In this document: piece after piece, positions 46,870 to 59,152 of the stretch
Layout: every line of letters starts with the position of its first letter
How positions within the stretch are numbered: the first letter of the stretch is position 1
Origin: Cryptomeria japonica
Taxonomy: Eukaryota > Streptophyta > Pinopsida > Cupressales > Cupressaceae
Direction of reading: 5' to 3'
Assembly: GCF_030272615.1 (NCBI RefSeq)
Contig: NC_081414.1
Location: 527,349,137 to 527,413,136 of the forward strand
Length of the DNA: 64,000 nt
Notes under the pieces: model-generated
The model's input: only the letters and a program-made list of their open reading frames with translations
Told to the model about the DNA's origin: nothing
Databases searched by the model: none
Program-made: the position numbers and the translations under genes

Positions 46870-48620
46870 TTTATCTCTTCCAACATCAGACTGTCAAAAG
46901 ACTTGCAAACATACAAGGAAGTAGAGTTGAACTAGTCTATCATGTTGACCTATCAAGAGATGAAGAGGGAAAATACTTGTTCCATTGGAGTTTGATAATT
47001 TATGTAATTTCCTGAAATTGTACTCACCTATAGTTTTGTCCTCACTTGGACCTCACTTTAGCGCTTCAACTTCCAAGGCCTAATTGAAGTGCTGATTTTT
47101 CTCACATAGCCTATCAAACCTTCTTTTTTACCACCTTCACAGTCTCCCCCCAAACCTAGAGTCCTAATTTATAGGACCATGGTGCTGGGTGTCATTGTCC
47201 TAAATCAGTACCATTGCACTCAGCACCATGGTCCTCCCAAAAAGGGCCCAATTTGGGGCCTCATAATGGTCACATAATTTGGGCGAGGACCTAGATCCTC
47301 TCTTGGCCTACTCCGTAAAATTAATTTGGCTTTTGAATGGACATGTATAAAAGGAGATTTAACCCTCTCATTTTAAACCTAACCACATTCAAGATCTTAA
47401 CTACACTCTAGAAAATTCAAGTGAGCAAGCAATCGATCTTTCATCAAGCATAGGACCATAAGTGAAGTCAAGTTTTAGATATTGAAGATGACATCCATGA
47501 TCTATGTTTTATGAAGATAATATACAAGAAACCCTAATTCCTTTTTGAAGGTCAAAGAAAACTTTGTTGAGATATATCATTAGTGTTTCAAGCATTTTCA
47601 ACGTTTCCCTCAGAAGGAAAGTATTTTAATGCAATCTTTCATTACATTTATCAATTCAATTTCATGGTTAATTCAAAAACTGGGGTTTGACCTAATGCAA
47701 ACCCCTATTCCCAACATATTTCTCTTTCTTTCTATGTGCAATAATAGGTACAGGGTTGTACTTGGGAGGATCGATAGAGTTCACAGCAATGAACAGGTTC
47801 ATCTTTCGACAATAGAAAATTTGGAGGACCATGGCGAATTGATACTACCTAGTCCTGAAAAATCAGGTCAAACTTCTAAGAACAGATTCCATACAGCTTA
47901 TTTTTCCCATATCTAGGTCAATGGCTCTATGGGACATTTGTAGCTTACTATTTATGTCAAAATACTTCAATTATCACCTATTTTTCCCTAATCATCAACA
48001 ATCAAATTTAATTCAATCTTGGAAGGATAAAGACCCTACCCAAAGAGCCTGAATTTGATTAGAATCTCATTCTTTTAAGGATTGATCTATTAGATTTATT
48101 CTCCTTCTAGATGTGTTGGTTAATTAGGTCATTTAGTGGTTTTATTATCTTAATTTAACCATAACCCTAATTTTCTAACTAATACATTTTTGGTGTACGC
48201 GACTTCTTGCACCCTAATTTATAATTTATGATCTAATATTTGACTTGCATGCATTTTAAAATTCAAACTTGCACTCACAAGTTTTGTTTTCAATTGAATT
48301 ACATAAATTTAGAGTTTAAATTCACAAAAATCCTAATTTATAATTCTAAAATTAAACTTGTGGGTTAAATAATTTTGATTGATTGTCTCAAATTTATTTG
48401 ATTGTTTATGCATTTTAAAATTAAAATTTGTACTCATAGATCTCATTTTGAATTGAATTACATAAATTTAGAGGTTAAATTCACAAAAGCCCTAATTTAT
48501 AATTCTAAAATTAACTTGTGGGTTGCATAATTTTTCAAATGTATTTTCAGATCTGATTTGTATGACATGTTATGCTATGATCTAAAGTCAATTATTGTTT
48601 AAATTAAATATTTGAATTTC
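46870..48620 (+). other. E2 LTR/leader region
   Basis: A TATA box GTATAAAAGGAG at 47346 and leader-like sequence resembling E1 lie upstream of E2 gag. LTR limits cannot be set because the partner LTR is off-window. It includes a 159-base tandem duplication starting at 48251 and 48410 (unit beginning GCATTTTAAAATT). Confidence 0.5.
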
Positions 48621-48628
48621 TTAATTAA

Positions 48629-50296
48629 TTGGTTAATCAATCATTGTTGCAGCAAATTATATTTATAGTTCATAATTTTCAATTTTTGCATTCAAATTTC
48701 CCTCCTTTGTGCATGAGTTCCGTTACCATTAGTCCTACATACAATATTCTCGTGAGAAGAAGTTGTAGAATTAAGGCTTCTCAAAGTTTAAACACTAAGG
48801 ATATGGAGCCTAATTTAGATAACTTATTTCATGAGAATGTTGGTGCTTCCTTCAACCCAACAAATAATATCATTCATCCCTATTCTCCTCATAACTCTCA
48901 TGATGTGGATGAATCACTAACTAGGGTTATCATTGACCAATTAGAGAAGACCGACAATAAATTTGAAAATCTTCAATTAATGGATGAGTCAACAATACCC
49001 GAAAAGTGGGGCAATCCCATTGATTGAAGGATTAAAAAGAAAGGTGCAAAGTGATAAAATTGGTGTTGATTTGTTACATGGCCTTGCTCATATTGTTGAC
49101 ACTATTGTTATACCAATCAAAAGTTGTGATGAGTCCCTTGGTTACTCTCAACCCACTAGTCAAGTCAACCATTCTATTCTTATGCCTACATCATTGCTTA
49201 GTGTGTCTAAATTTACATCTCACATCATGACTACTTCCACACAAAATGTTAATCCTACACATGTTAGTCATGGGGGAAATCCTATTAATCAATATTATTA
49301 TATCCATCCTTCCATGAGTCTTCCATTTGTATCCCAATCATCTCCCATAACCACGTATCATAATGTTCCACCTCCTTATTCTCAAGCTCTACCCACATAC
49401 AACAATATTACTCCTCCATCATAATCCAATATGTCCAATTTCAGTCCTTCTACCAAAGGAACCATCAAAAACTTATCCCAAAATGTTACATCCTTACAAC
49501 ATCAATTAACTTCCATTACTCAATCCAAGTTCAATGTCCCTACAATTGATGTAGCAAGCCCATTATCCAATGACATTGTTTTTTTTTGTCCCCCTAAGCA
49601 TATTGAAGTCCCTCAATTGAATTTGTACAATAGAAAAGGTGACCCCTTGACACATGCGAAAATATTTCAAACTTTGAGTAGCGATTTTGCTCATTACCAA
49701 AGACTTGTGGCTAAATTGTTTACTAGAACCCTTAGGGATAAAGTTTTGAAATGATATTGGTCTTTGTCTCCTTATTCTATCACTTCTTTTCAACAATTAG
49801 CTAATGCTTTTATTCAATAATTTCAAAATGATATAGGTCCCAAGATTAATTTGACTGATTTTATTCATTATAAGCAAGGAGTTAAAGAAAAAGTGATTGA
49901 ATTTATTGGTAGCTATAAACATTTGTATTCTCAAATTACTTATAATATGCCTAATCATGATGTTCAAAGAATTTTTATTGTTAATTTACAAAAAGACATT
50001 AGAGATCAGCTTCTATTTTCTGAGTTTACTTCCTTTATGCAATTGTGTGCAGTGCTTCATAACTATCAGCTTCAAGTGAGTCAATTTGAATCATCTCCTT
50101 AAATGGCTCTATTTGACAAGAATGAGAGTGCTCAACAATATTTGGTGAAGTTTAAAAGCAACAAAGGATACATCAAGATAAATGACAACATCAATAATCA
50201 AGTGGCAGCCACGAGAACAGGTGTGGCCCCTTTATCCAAATACTTAGTAAAGAATTTACTCCTCTTTCTAAGTCTTTGCATAGTATAATGTCAAGG
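48629..50296 (+). pseudogene. gag: E2 gag, first part (interrupted by the hAT insertion)
   Basis: Starts in the region of MSSVTISPTYNILVRRSCRI, shifts frame near 49000, then follows one frame to about 50290. The gag domain shows FCPPKHIEVPQLNLYNRKGD, TLSSDFAHYQRLVAKLFTRT and YKQGVKEKVIEFIGSYKHLY. Breaks include TGA at 49752 (expected Arg), TAA near 49818, TAA at 50100 and a shift near 50250. The last residues, SIMSRLIN, continue in frame as ANVLKLLPIRPID after 62669. Confidence 0.8.
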
Positions 50297-50304
50297 TTGA
50301 TTAA
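50297..50304. repeat. TSD (left) of the 12.4 kb insertion
   Basis: TTGATTAA, repeated at 62669-62676. The match can be extended to GTTGATTAAT (10 bases) because of flanking identity. Eight bases is the hAT standard. Confidence 0.8.
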
Positions 50305-50990
50305 TAGAGAGTTTTTTAGTGGCGAATCTTCGCCAATTGGCGAATTCTACATTTTTTTTTTAGGAAATGGCGAATAGTCTGGGGCAACATAGTGGTCAAA
50401 TCGCCCAAAATTTTGGAGTTAACGGTACACTATATTCTAGCTTCACCATTGACCACACACTGTTCGACATGCATGCCCGTAATATTTGCCTGGAATCACT
50501 CGGACGTGGGTATTAGATCACCTCCATTATTCATCAGAAATAGTAAAATGACCACATACACAAGACCTAATTCACCAACGGTAAATTAAATGTTCATTGC
50601 ACGCGTCAACCAAATTCGCCAATATCAATTAAAACATTATAAGCATTTGAGGACCCATTTCGCCCCGCTTGAATCAAGATGCATTTTGAAACACCTGCGC
50701 AATTCGCCAAAAATGCAATCATGGATTGATATAAATACACTCTTTCTTATAATTTGTTCGTGTCTGATTAGTAAATTTGGGAGCTCTCGATTCACATTCC
50801 GCAATTTGAGTTGGAACGTCGAAGTTCACTGTAGGAAAGAGGGTGAGAGTTACAATCCTGCAACATAGGCCCAGGCATTCCTGATTCCTGATTCAGAGAA
50901 TTGAGAAGGAATAAAGGTGAGTAATCATTTCTTCATACTTGATAGTATTAGTTTTAATTTTTAATTCGTAGTGAAAGGTCAAGACTCAAG
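50305..50990. repeat. Left subterminal TGGCGAA/TTCGCCA cluster of the hAT element
   Basis: TGGCGAAT at 50319, TTCGCCA at 50329, TTGGCGAATT at 50337, ATGGCGAAT at 50368, then TTCGCC variants near 50400, 50615, 50658 and 50702. Short motifs repeated near hAT ends are transposase-binding sites in known members (family knowledge); this role is inferred here. Confidence 0.7.
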
Positions 50991-53837
50991 ATGTCACAGT
51001 CAGACATGGGTGATACTCCTCAGGGTGGTGAAGGGATTGAGATGTCAGACAAGGGTGATACTAAGACTCCTGAGGGTGGTGAACGGATTGGGATGTTAGA
51101 CAAGGGTAAGACTCCTCAGGGCGATGAAACTGAAGGGATTGGGAGGCCATCAAAATGCCCAAAACTTAAACTTAAAGATACTACCATAAAGTCTTTCTTT
51201 GGAATTGGCAAAGTTTTTGGTCCATCAACTTCTGCAGTTGCAGAAGCCATTCACAGTAGCTCACCACCACCACAAGGTGGGATTGTCATTGAGTTATATG
51301 CATCAAATGAGGATGACAATACTGACATGGCAGAAGATGTTCTAAGGGATACACACAATGAGATAATTCACTCAGATGCAAATGCTAGTCCTAAAGATGA
51401 TGTTGGTAGGAAGAAAAGAAAAAGGAAAGTAAAACTGGGGCGAGAGTGGGAGATGACAAGGAGTTTTAAGATTGATTGGGTAGAAAAGTACCCATTCATT
51501 GAATGAGTCCCAAACAATGATGAACAACCAATAGAATGTAGGTGTAAGATTTGTAGCTGGAAAACTAAAAGAGAGAAGAAGATGCAGCTAAAGCTTGACA
51601 CCATAGAAAAGTATATTGGTAAGGTTTATGAAAAATAGATCATAGACAGAAAGGAAACACCAGTAGTAAGATGGAAATCAAAGGAAGAATGTCTTCATGT
51701 TAAGTATGTCACGGAATATGAAGAGCATAACCATAAAATGACACTGATTGGTAATAGTGGATCTGGAAATACAATCAAGGTTGGGCTTGAACATGCAGCG
51801 AAAGATGCTAACCTAGCAAAGACTGTTCAGATGAGTGTTATTTTTCATATTCTATCAAGAGGGCATCCTATGAAAGATTTCCTAGAATATAGTAATTTAT
51901 TATCTTTTTTCAATGTTTCTCGTTATCCTATATCACATTGGTCAATAAACGTTGGATGGGAAATGGCAAACTGTCTCGCTGAGGTGGAAAAGCAAAATTT
52001 ACAAGAGAGTGTAAAAGAGTCAAAATTCATTTCATTATCCATAGATGAAGTTACTGTGGTAGATAACACCACTTGGGTTTGTATGCATGTCTATACCGTA
52101 AAAGAACATGTCCGTCCAACACATCTACTATGTGTTAGTAAAATGAGGGGCAATTCAACAGCAGAAAATTTATATTTGGAAGTTAAGAAAGCTTTGAATG
52201 AAATTGTTGGTATGGATGACTTGACAATTACCAAGAAGTTGGTGTGTGTTGGAGCTGATGGAGTTGCAGTAATGCAAGGTCAAAGGACAGGTCTTTGTGC
52301 AAGATTACAAACTAGTATTGCACCATACATGGTTGGCATTCACTGCATGGACCATCAAATGAATTTAGCATATAGAATTGTAAGCAATTTCCCTACAGTG
52401 TCAAAAGTTGAAGATCTGGTCCATGAGCTCCACTCATACTTCTACCAAAGTCCTAAACATTTTGTAGAATTTCAAATTTTTGTTGAGGGAGAAACAGCAG
52501 GAAACAAGCTTCTCAGGGATGTTGAGACCAGATGGATCTCCTTGCATGGACTAGCAGAATGAGTTCTAATAGAATATCAATCCTTGATCGGACTAATGTA
52601 TGAGCAACGCCTCACAGTAGACAAAGCTCTTGATCTCTTACATAAGTTAAATGATATAGAGACTGTTAACTTTAGCTAGTCTTCTCCCCATGTTGGATTA
52701 AATGAACAAACTTGTTAAGAAAGCCCAAGACAGAACTATGTATATCAATGATATAGCACTCTACGTAAAATGACATGCTTGGGCCTGGATGGTCTATATT
52801 CAGATCTAACAAGGCAATGCTTGGGCCTGGATGGTCTATATTCAGATCTAACAGGGCGAAGCCCAAATTTTTTTAGGTGGTAGATAATTAAAGATTTGAA
52901 TCATGCTGAAATTTTTTTATATTTCAATACAAAAAATGAGTTATGTGTCTTTGTAAAAGGATTTCAGATACCAATGTACCAATCTAAGACGGGAAAGCGA
53001 GGCAAAGCACTACCAGTTAAAAAGGAAGATTTTGACAGGATTGTTAAATCTAATAGTAATAATTTGAAGTCTATTGCATATGAACTTTCAACTGAGATTC
53101 ATGAAAGATTCCCTCGAGAAGAAATACTTGAAGCCATGGGTTGTGTGTATCCTCAATTTTGGCATTCAATTGGAGATAATCCAAATGACGCAAAGGTGTT
53201 TCATAAAAAACTAGAGGAATTGATATTGACATTTTCAAAAGATGCATATTGCAATGGACAGCCAATAGAAGGAATTTTAAATTCAAATCATCTTAAAAAT
53301 CAATGTAAATGCTTTGCATTGTCTATGAAACAGCAGTTGGTTGACTTGGAGAATCCAATTGAACCTGGATCAATCACAAGGCTTTGGAAAAGGATAGATC
53401 AAAGTGAAGTATTGCGTATTGCAATACCAGAATATTTGAAACTTGTTGATTTATGTCAAACAATGATATTGGGGTCGGTGGAAGATGAGAGAGTTTTTAG
53501 TGCATTAGGGCTTTTGAAATCAAAGATCGAAAACAAATTAGACAAAAATTTGGAAACTTGCTTGAGGTTGTTTGTAACTCAGTATAATGTTAAATATTTT
53601 CCATATGATAGGGTACTGGCAATATGGAATTCCATGCATGAAAGATGAGGGTTGTGCAACACTTTAAAAGTTGGTGGTGCTACTACTAGTTCTGAGATAA
53701 ATGATGGATCACAGACTCAGAGTCAGCATGAAAACAAAGAAATTTTTGAATACCCGACTCAGAATGAAGATGAACCCATTAGTACTAGTCAGTTTCCGGA
53801 TCTTGAGTCCATTTGGGATATAGAAGCCTCAGACTGA
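50991..53837 (+). pseudogene. hAT-superfamily transposase (decayed)
   Basis: Cut-and-paste transposase of about 948 codons in one frame. The N-terminus is acidic with repeated TPQGGE-like units and a basic GRKKRKRKVK nuclear signal. A partial BED-like finger (CRCKICSW) follows. The catalytic core has SLSIDEVTVVDNTTWVCMHV and VGADGVAVMQG, and IHCMDHQMNLAYR is the conserved His region. The dimerisation domain is SVEDERVFSALGLLKSKIENK with LDKNLETCLRLFVTQYN. Stops: TGA 51504 (Trp expected), TAG near 51637, TGA 52560, TAG near 52677, TGA 53646 (Arg expected). A decayed stretch at 52680-52895 includes a 42-base tandem duplication. Confidence 0.9.
52775..52858 (+). repeat. 42-bp tandem duplication in the hAT transposase
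   Basis: ATGCTTGGGCCTGGATGGTC plus TATATTCAGATCTAACAAGGCA occurs twice back to back, second copy from 52817. It adds codons inside an already broken part of the gene. Confidence 0.85.
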
Positions 53838-54199
53838 GTCACTGAAGTGAAATAGTAGTCAGTTTATAGGTATTTATACTACAGTTCTTGAGTCATATTA
53901 CAATTTACAATACTATAGTTGTCATTGATGATTTTTGATATTGTATTCCTTGAATTTGTCAATCAGAATGAATACTTATTTCATATTTTTAATTGTGAAT
54001 TTGAATTATTAGTAAACAATTAGAATTTATTTTCTGAATTATTAGTAAACAATTAAATTATTAGTAAATTGGTTCCACATTATGTTGAACATGAAATGCA
54101 ACAATTTGTGTCACAAGATCCATAAAATTATTCATATTGCATAACTATTAGAACCTTTCTACTGTTCTACATTAAATGCTCAACATGGTGTTCATGGCG

Positions 54200-55480
54200 A
54201 ATAGGGTTTTGTGTTTGTTTTTTGTCTTAGTTGGCTAGTAAACCGAAGTTGTCATGCATTGAAAATATGAGTTATCCTCTCTTTATTTGTCCATGTCAAC
54301 CTCAAGTGTGGTCAAACAGTTGGTCAGACATTGAGACATGTTTAATGTTTCATCTCTAACTCACAGATAAATTTCATGTTAAAAAATTTAAGTGGTGAGT
54401 TAGCGAGTGTTGGTTTGGGTTTAAATCGTGAGATCTCTAGTTTTTTGGGTGTTAGCATTTTATGTTAGCTAGCTAGAGATTGTTAATGAAATTGCTTTGG
54501 TAGCGAGGTCTTGAATTGGTTTGATGCCATGCATTATAGCCATGAGAGTTAGCGAGTAAGTCATTAATGGTCTGTGTGCCACTGCTCGCACCTATTTATG
54601 AAGGTAATTAACATAAAACATCGATTTTTGTTGTTACTCATTGGGTTGTTGCGGTCAAGAGATAAATAGTTTTGAAATTTTATGGTTATCGCTAACTCGT
54701 AGGTCCTTTATCATTAAGTCAGTTTAAGTCGTAAGCTTCCGAGTAATGGGAAATTTTAGTTGTCGCTACCTCGCAAGATGTTTTGCACTTGACCATTTTA
54801 TGTTATGAGGTTGCGATTGGGTGTGATTTTATGTTATCACAAGGTCGCGAGGTGTTCGTGGTTAAGTCATTTTAATTTGCGATCATGCGATGTGGTTGGT
54901 ATCGCAACTTAGTTGGTTTCATCGCTCACTCGCATGTTTTGAAGTTGTTTAGCATTTTATGTTGCGATCTGGCAACAGGTACGTTTTGGTCTGATTTTGT
55001 GGTCATCGCATGCTCCCGGGTTTGTAAGTTTTAAGTCAAAAAGTGTTGTGAGCATGCGATGGCAGTTAAGTGTCTTGTTGTCGTGGGATCGCAAGGGTTT
55101 AAGTCAAGCTAAGTTTTGAGTTGTGAGCTTGCAATGAAATAAGTTGTTTTGTTATATTTGCAGTGGTCGCCAGCTCACAGGTAAAGAAAGAATATTACAA
55201 ATGTTGTTGCGAGGTTGCGACTGAAGGGCTTGATGAAGATCAATAGTTGTCGCTCACTCGCAAGATTCTTTGAGGATTCGTAAAAGGGGTTGCGAGCTTG
55301 CAATTAAGAGGATTTGGTAGCATTGTCGCTAACTCATCGGTTACTTTCCAAATTGTTATAATCGGTTGCGAGTGTGCGATTAAAGATGGGGATTGACATG
55401 TGGACTTGTTTGTCAGGTTCTGTAAAAGTTTTGAATGGAAATCACCAATCAAATAGAAGGACATGAATTCAAATTTCGTT
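54200..55480. repeat. Left block of TCGCTAGCTCGCAAG / TTGCGAGCTTGCGA motifs
   Basis: About twenty short palindrome-like motifs, in both orientations, fill this block, for example GTCGCTACCTCGCAAG (54756), ATCGCTCACTCGCATG (54922), GTCGCTCACTCGCAAG (55248) and GGTTGCGAGCTTGCAA (55295). About 54410-54570 is a direct repeat of 61575-61735. Confidence 0.8.
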
Positions 55481-55742
55481 CAAGTACTTTAGATTTAAAT
55501 TAATGCCACAGTAGCTAGTTCATGCAAGTGTGGCAATTAATGAGACTTGAGACTTGAGAGAAGTGACGGTGCCCAAACACCATAAATTGCATGATCAAGC
55601 CGAGATTTTGAATAATTGCATTAATGCATTCTATCTTTGAGGTAATCCAATGAATTGAGCTCTGCAACAACGTTGGAGAATTCAGAGTGTTGGGTGTGGG
55701 AAAATTTTAGAAAATTGGTTAAGTTTTTCTCCTGCAGCTAAA

Positions 55743-58700
55743 ATGAACAAGGCAACAAGTGGAATTGGAGGTCGTTCCAAGCCCAAGGCCACTGAGGAAA
55801 AGAAGGATAAGAAATACAAAGAAGAATTTATAGATTTTCTACTAGGGACTTTTGTTTCTTTGAATACAAATGATTTGGCATGGAAATATTTATGGAGCCA
55901 ATGCAGAAACCCGACCACGCTTTATATGACTAGTTTTGCTTTGTTTCATTATTTCTGGAATAATAGGGTTAAGGGTGTCCCGATTTCAAACCCTTGGGAT
56001 TTAAATATGGCAAAGTTAATTGTGCCAGATGTGTATGTTGATGCGGATTTGATCACAGAGTTGGCCAAACGCTATTGTCGTATCTAGGGTAATCAGAAGA
56101 AAGAACCAGTCTGCCCTAGTTTCAATTAACAGAGCTAGCTTTGTTGAAGCTTTCTAGATTATCGGTGCTGCATGTACAGATATAGATTTAGAGAGGATTG
56201 CAGAGGATTATGACAAATACAAAGGTATTATCAAGAAGCATGCAATGCCCAGATACATGCCTAGGGTGAATAGGAAACCGGTTATAATTCCAGATAGTAT
56301 TGAACCACCATTTGATATCACACCTTTCCACCATTATATGCATTGTACAATCTATGGATTATGCAGAGTGTTGGGTTTTGATGGAGATTCAATAGTGTCA
56401 GCTGAATTACTGATGATGGCTATGGACATTCAACACCCAGATGTTAACAAAGATTACAATTATGTGAGCTATGTGGTTGAACACATTCATAATGCTCTAG
56501 TTGAAATTCAGAGTGGTGCACCCAGCCCTACATTCAAGCGTTATTCATTGCTGATGCATTTAATCTTGTTCTATAATGTTGAGTTCATGGATAAAGAATT
56601 GGAGCTTTTCAAAGAAGAATTGGTGTCTTAATGCCAATACAAAGATGGACCCAAGTTTGGGACAGTAGTTCTCCCCATTCTTCTTTCCTTTTCTTTAAAA
56701 ATTGGATTTTTTTGCCAATTATGGAAATGCTAGGAATAAATAGGGAAAGATTGTCAATTAATGTTAGGAGAGTTTTGAGACCATACCAATATGTTCCAAA
56801 CTGGTCTATTACACATAACTAGGGGGACTTTTTCTTTTTTGATAACTTTACTATGATCAGAGTCTATGGGTGTCCTCAGCCTCCCCATATTTTACCAAAA
56901 TTTGTTCCAATTAGGATTGTTTTTATGGATTTTATTTGGCAATTGACCCTAGTTGAAAAAGAATACCATGACAGACACAAGAAGGGTTATTTTCTTCCTA
57001 GGCTTTGAGTTGCATCTGATTTTACCATTGGTAGGAATTCCTTTGATGAAGTAAACAATTTCCTTAAATAATATAGGTTGGTTAATGTTATGTCTAGATT
57101 CTGTGATCCTAAACAATTTATTAAATGTGCATTGCCAAAAATGATACCTTGGGCCACAATAAAGGACCATGAACCATTAGATGATGAAGATGTGGTTAGA
57201 AATTTGCTGAGAAAAGAGGAAGTACAATAAAGGAGGAGAAAATGGAAAAATTTGATGAGAGTTGAAGCAGAATTGAAGGTTGTTCACCCTAGTTTCTCAG
57301 GGTTTTGCCCTAATAACCCGTACCTGGAGAGGATTAATAGAATGTTGAGTTTATATGAAACTCTGATGGAACAAATGCCTCAAATTCCAGAAGTGGCTAC
57401 TCAATAACAAAACCCCCAAGATGGACAATCTTCACATGGAAAGAGGCCACTTAGTGTGTTTGTTGATGATGTAGAGAGTGGGGATGAAGTTCAATCTACC
57501 CAAGTGCCACCTGCAAAGAAACAAAAAAACAAAGAGGTCGGTACAATTGTGAGGAGAGACCCTGCTAGAGCAATTATTACAGAACAAGGACACTACTTTC
57601 ATCAAATAAAGACACATCTCAGAGAAGCAAGGCAGAATGAAGAACAGGGAGAAACAAATGAAGCCCTTTTTTAAGGCTTTGATGAGCGTGTGATGGTGTC
57701 AAATGAGTTCATGAAAGATGATGACTTTATTAAATCAGATGAATTTAAAATTTTTTTGACAAGGTTGAAACAAAATCAATTAAGACAAAACCTGATCATA
57801 GAGGAGGGAAATGTAGAAAAGAAAGAGGAGATCATCAAGGCACTGTAGGAATATGATCCTGACAGGGAGAAAATATTTGTGGAACAAGAAAGACAGTTGA
57901 TTAAGAGTACTGGTATGATTATGATGCCTTACTGGGATATCCAGACTATTTTTATTATTGATCAAATTAGGAAGCAAGAGGACCCAATGTTTAAAACTGA
58001 ATTTGAAATTGGAGATGTAATAAGAGGATCAGGATTTGATCCTAAGTCAAAGACACTTGTTGCTTGGTCTTTGGCCCCTTCCACTCAAAATCCCCACCTT
58101 CTAAATATCCAAGTAGAAAAGAAAGCTAACAGAATGATCTAGAATTTGCAGAACACAACTGACACGGAGATCACCTCATTTTTTACTCAATTTTATTTCA
58201 TGAATTTATCAAAAACAGAGGATTTGTCAAGAAGATACACAGAAACATATAGCCAATTGATTGCATTATCTAAAAAATATGAAGAGACACTAATGAAGAA
58301 GGGCACTCTGGAGGAAGAGTTAATGGAGTTGAAAGAAAAAATTGCAAATGAGCCCCCTCCAATACAAATTACAAAGCAAGTACAAGAAATACCAGCTGAT
58401 GTGATAGCAAAAATGGAGGAATACACGGAGAAAATTGAAAAGCTTGAAAAGGAACAAAATGTCAAGGCTATCTCTGTTGTGTCATGAATTCTAAAACATG
58501 AGATTAATGTATTGAAAGGAAAATTTATGGTAGTGCATGATTTACATATTTATTTGAAAGAGGCAAGTAAAACATCCTTTGAGGCTGTCGCTTTTCTTGG
58601 ACCTTTGTTCAATGTTTGGTCAGGAAGAAGCAGATTAATGGATAAGATAGATACTGCAATGATGTATAGTGATGAGTTCCCTCCCAAGATCAGTGACACT

Positions 58701-59152
58701 AAAGACATGGTGGAGGTAATGAATGCAGCCTGAGTATTTTTGACAGGGAAGGATGTGCTTATAAATAAAAAAAATTGCAAACATTTGGGGAAGGTTATAG
58801 TAAATTTGTGCCTTCAATTTATGGTAGTAATGGAGATTTGAAATCAGTTTCTGATTGGACCAATGAATTTGATTTGATTCTATAGGAAGAAGAAATAATC
58901 AAGCATATAGATGAATAGGTTGATGCTGATTTCCTTAACGGTTTGCTTGATTCATTATAGGTTGAGGCTAACCATGCAAAGTTTATTATTGAGGCTAGGG
59001 CAGTTATAGATGCCAGATGGACAGATTCAGTTGCAAAGTTGGAAGAGGTAAAGGCATTCAATTGGCCAACAGACAAAGAGGTGGATAGGTGGCAAGCCAT
59101 GCTAAAGCAAAAGAAGAAATGTCAGGTTGCTACCCAAGATTCCTCAAAGTAA
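55743..59152 (+). pseudogene. Unrecognised ~1,100-codon transposon-borne protein
   Basis: Starts MNKATSGIGGRSKPKATEEK and runs in about four frame segments to TAA at 59150. The first third looks globular (FIDFLLGTFVSLNTNDLAWK, LWSQCRNPTTLYMTSFALFH, FDITPFHHYMHCTIYGLCRV, GFDGDSIVSAELLMMAMDIQ). Then come an NLS-like PPAKKQKNKEV (about 57510), an acidic/basic linker, a coiled coil (about 58210-58470; KKYEETLMKKGTLEEELMEL) and a C-terminal segment WPTDKEVDRWQAMLKQKKK. Around a dozen stops, mostly TAG/TAA/TGA for Gln, Trp or Arg, and about three frame shifts. No family recognised; it may be a gag-like or accessory transposon protein. Confidence 0.65.

Noticed and set aside
52672-52866. Minus-strand frame with a repeated LDLNIDHPGPS peptide
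   Set aside because: It is the antisense reading of the 42-bp tandem duplication in the hAT transposase.
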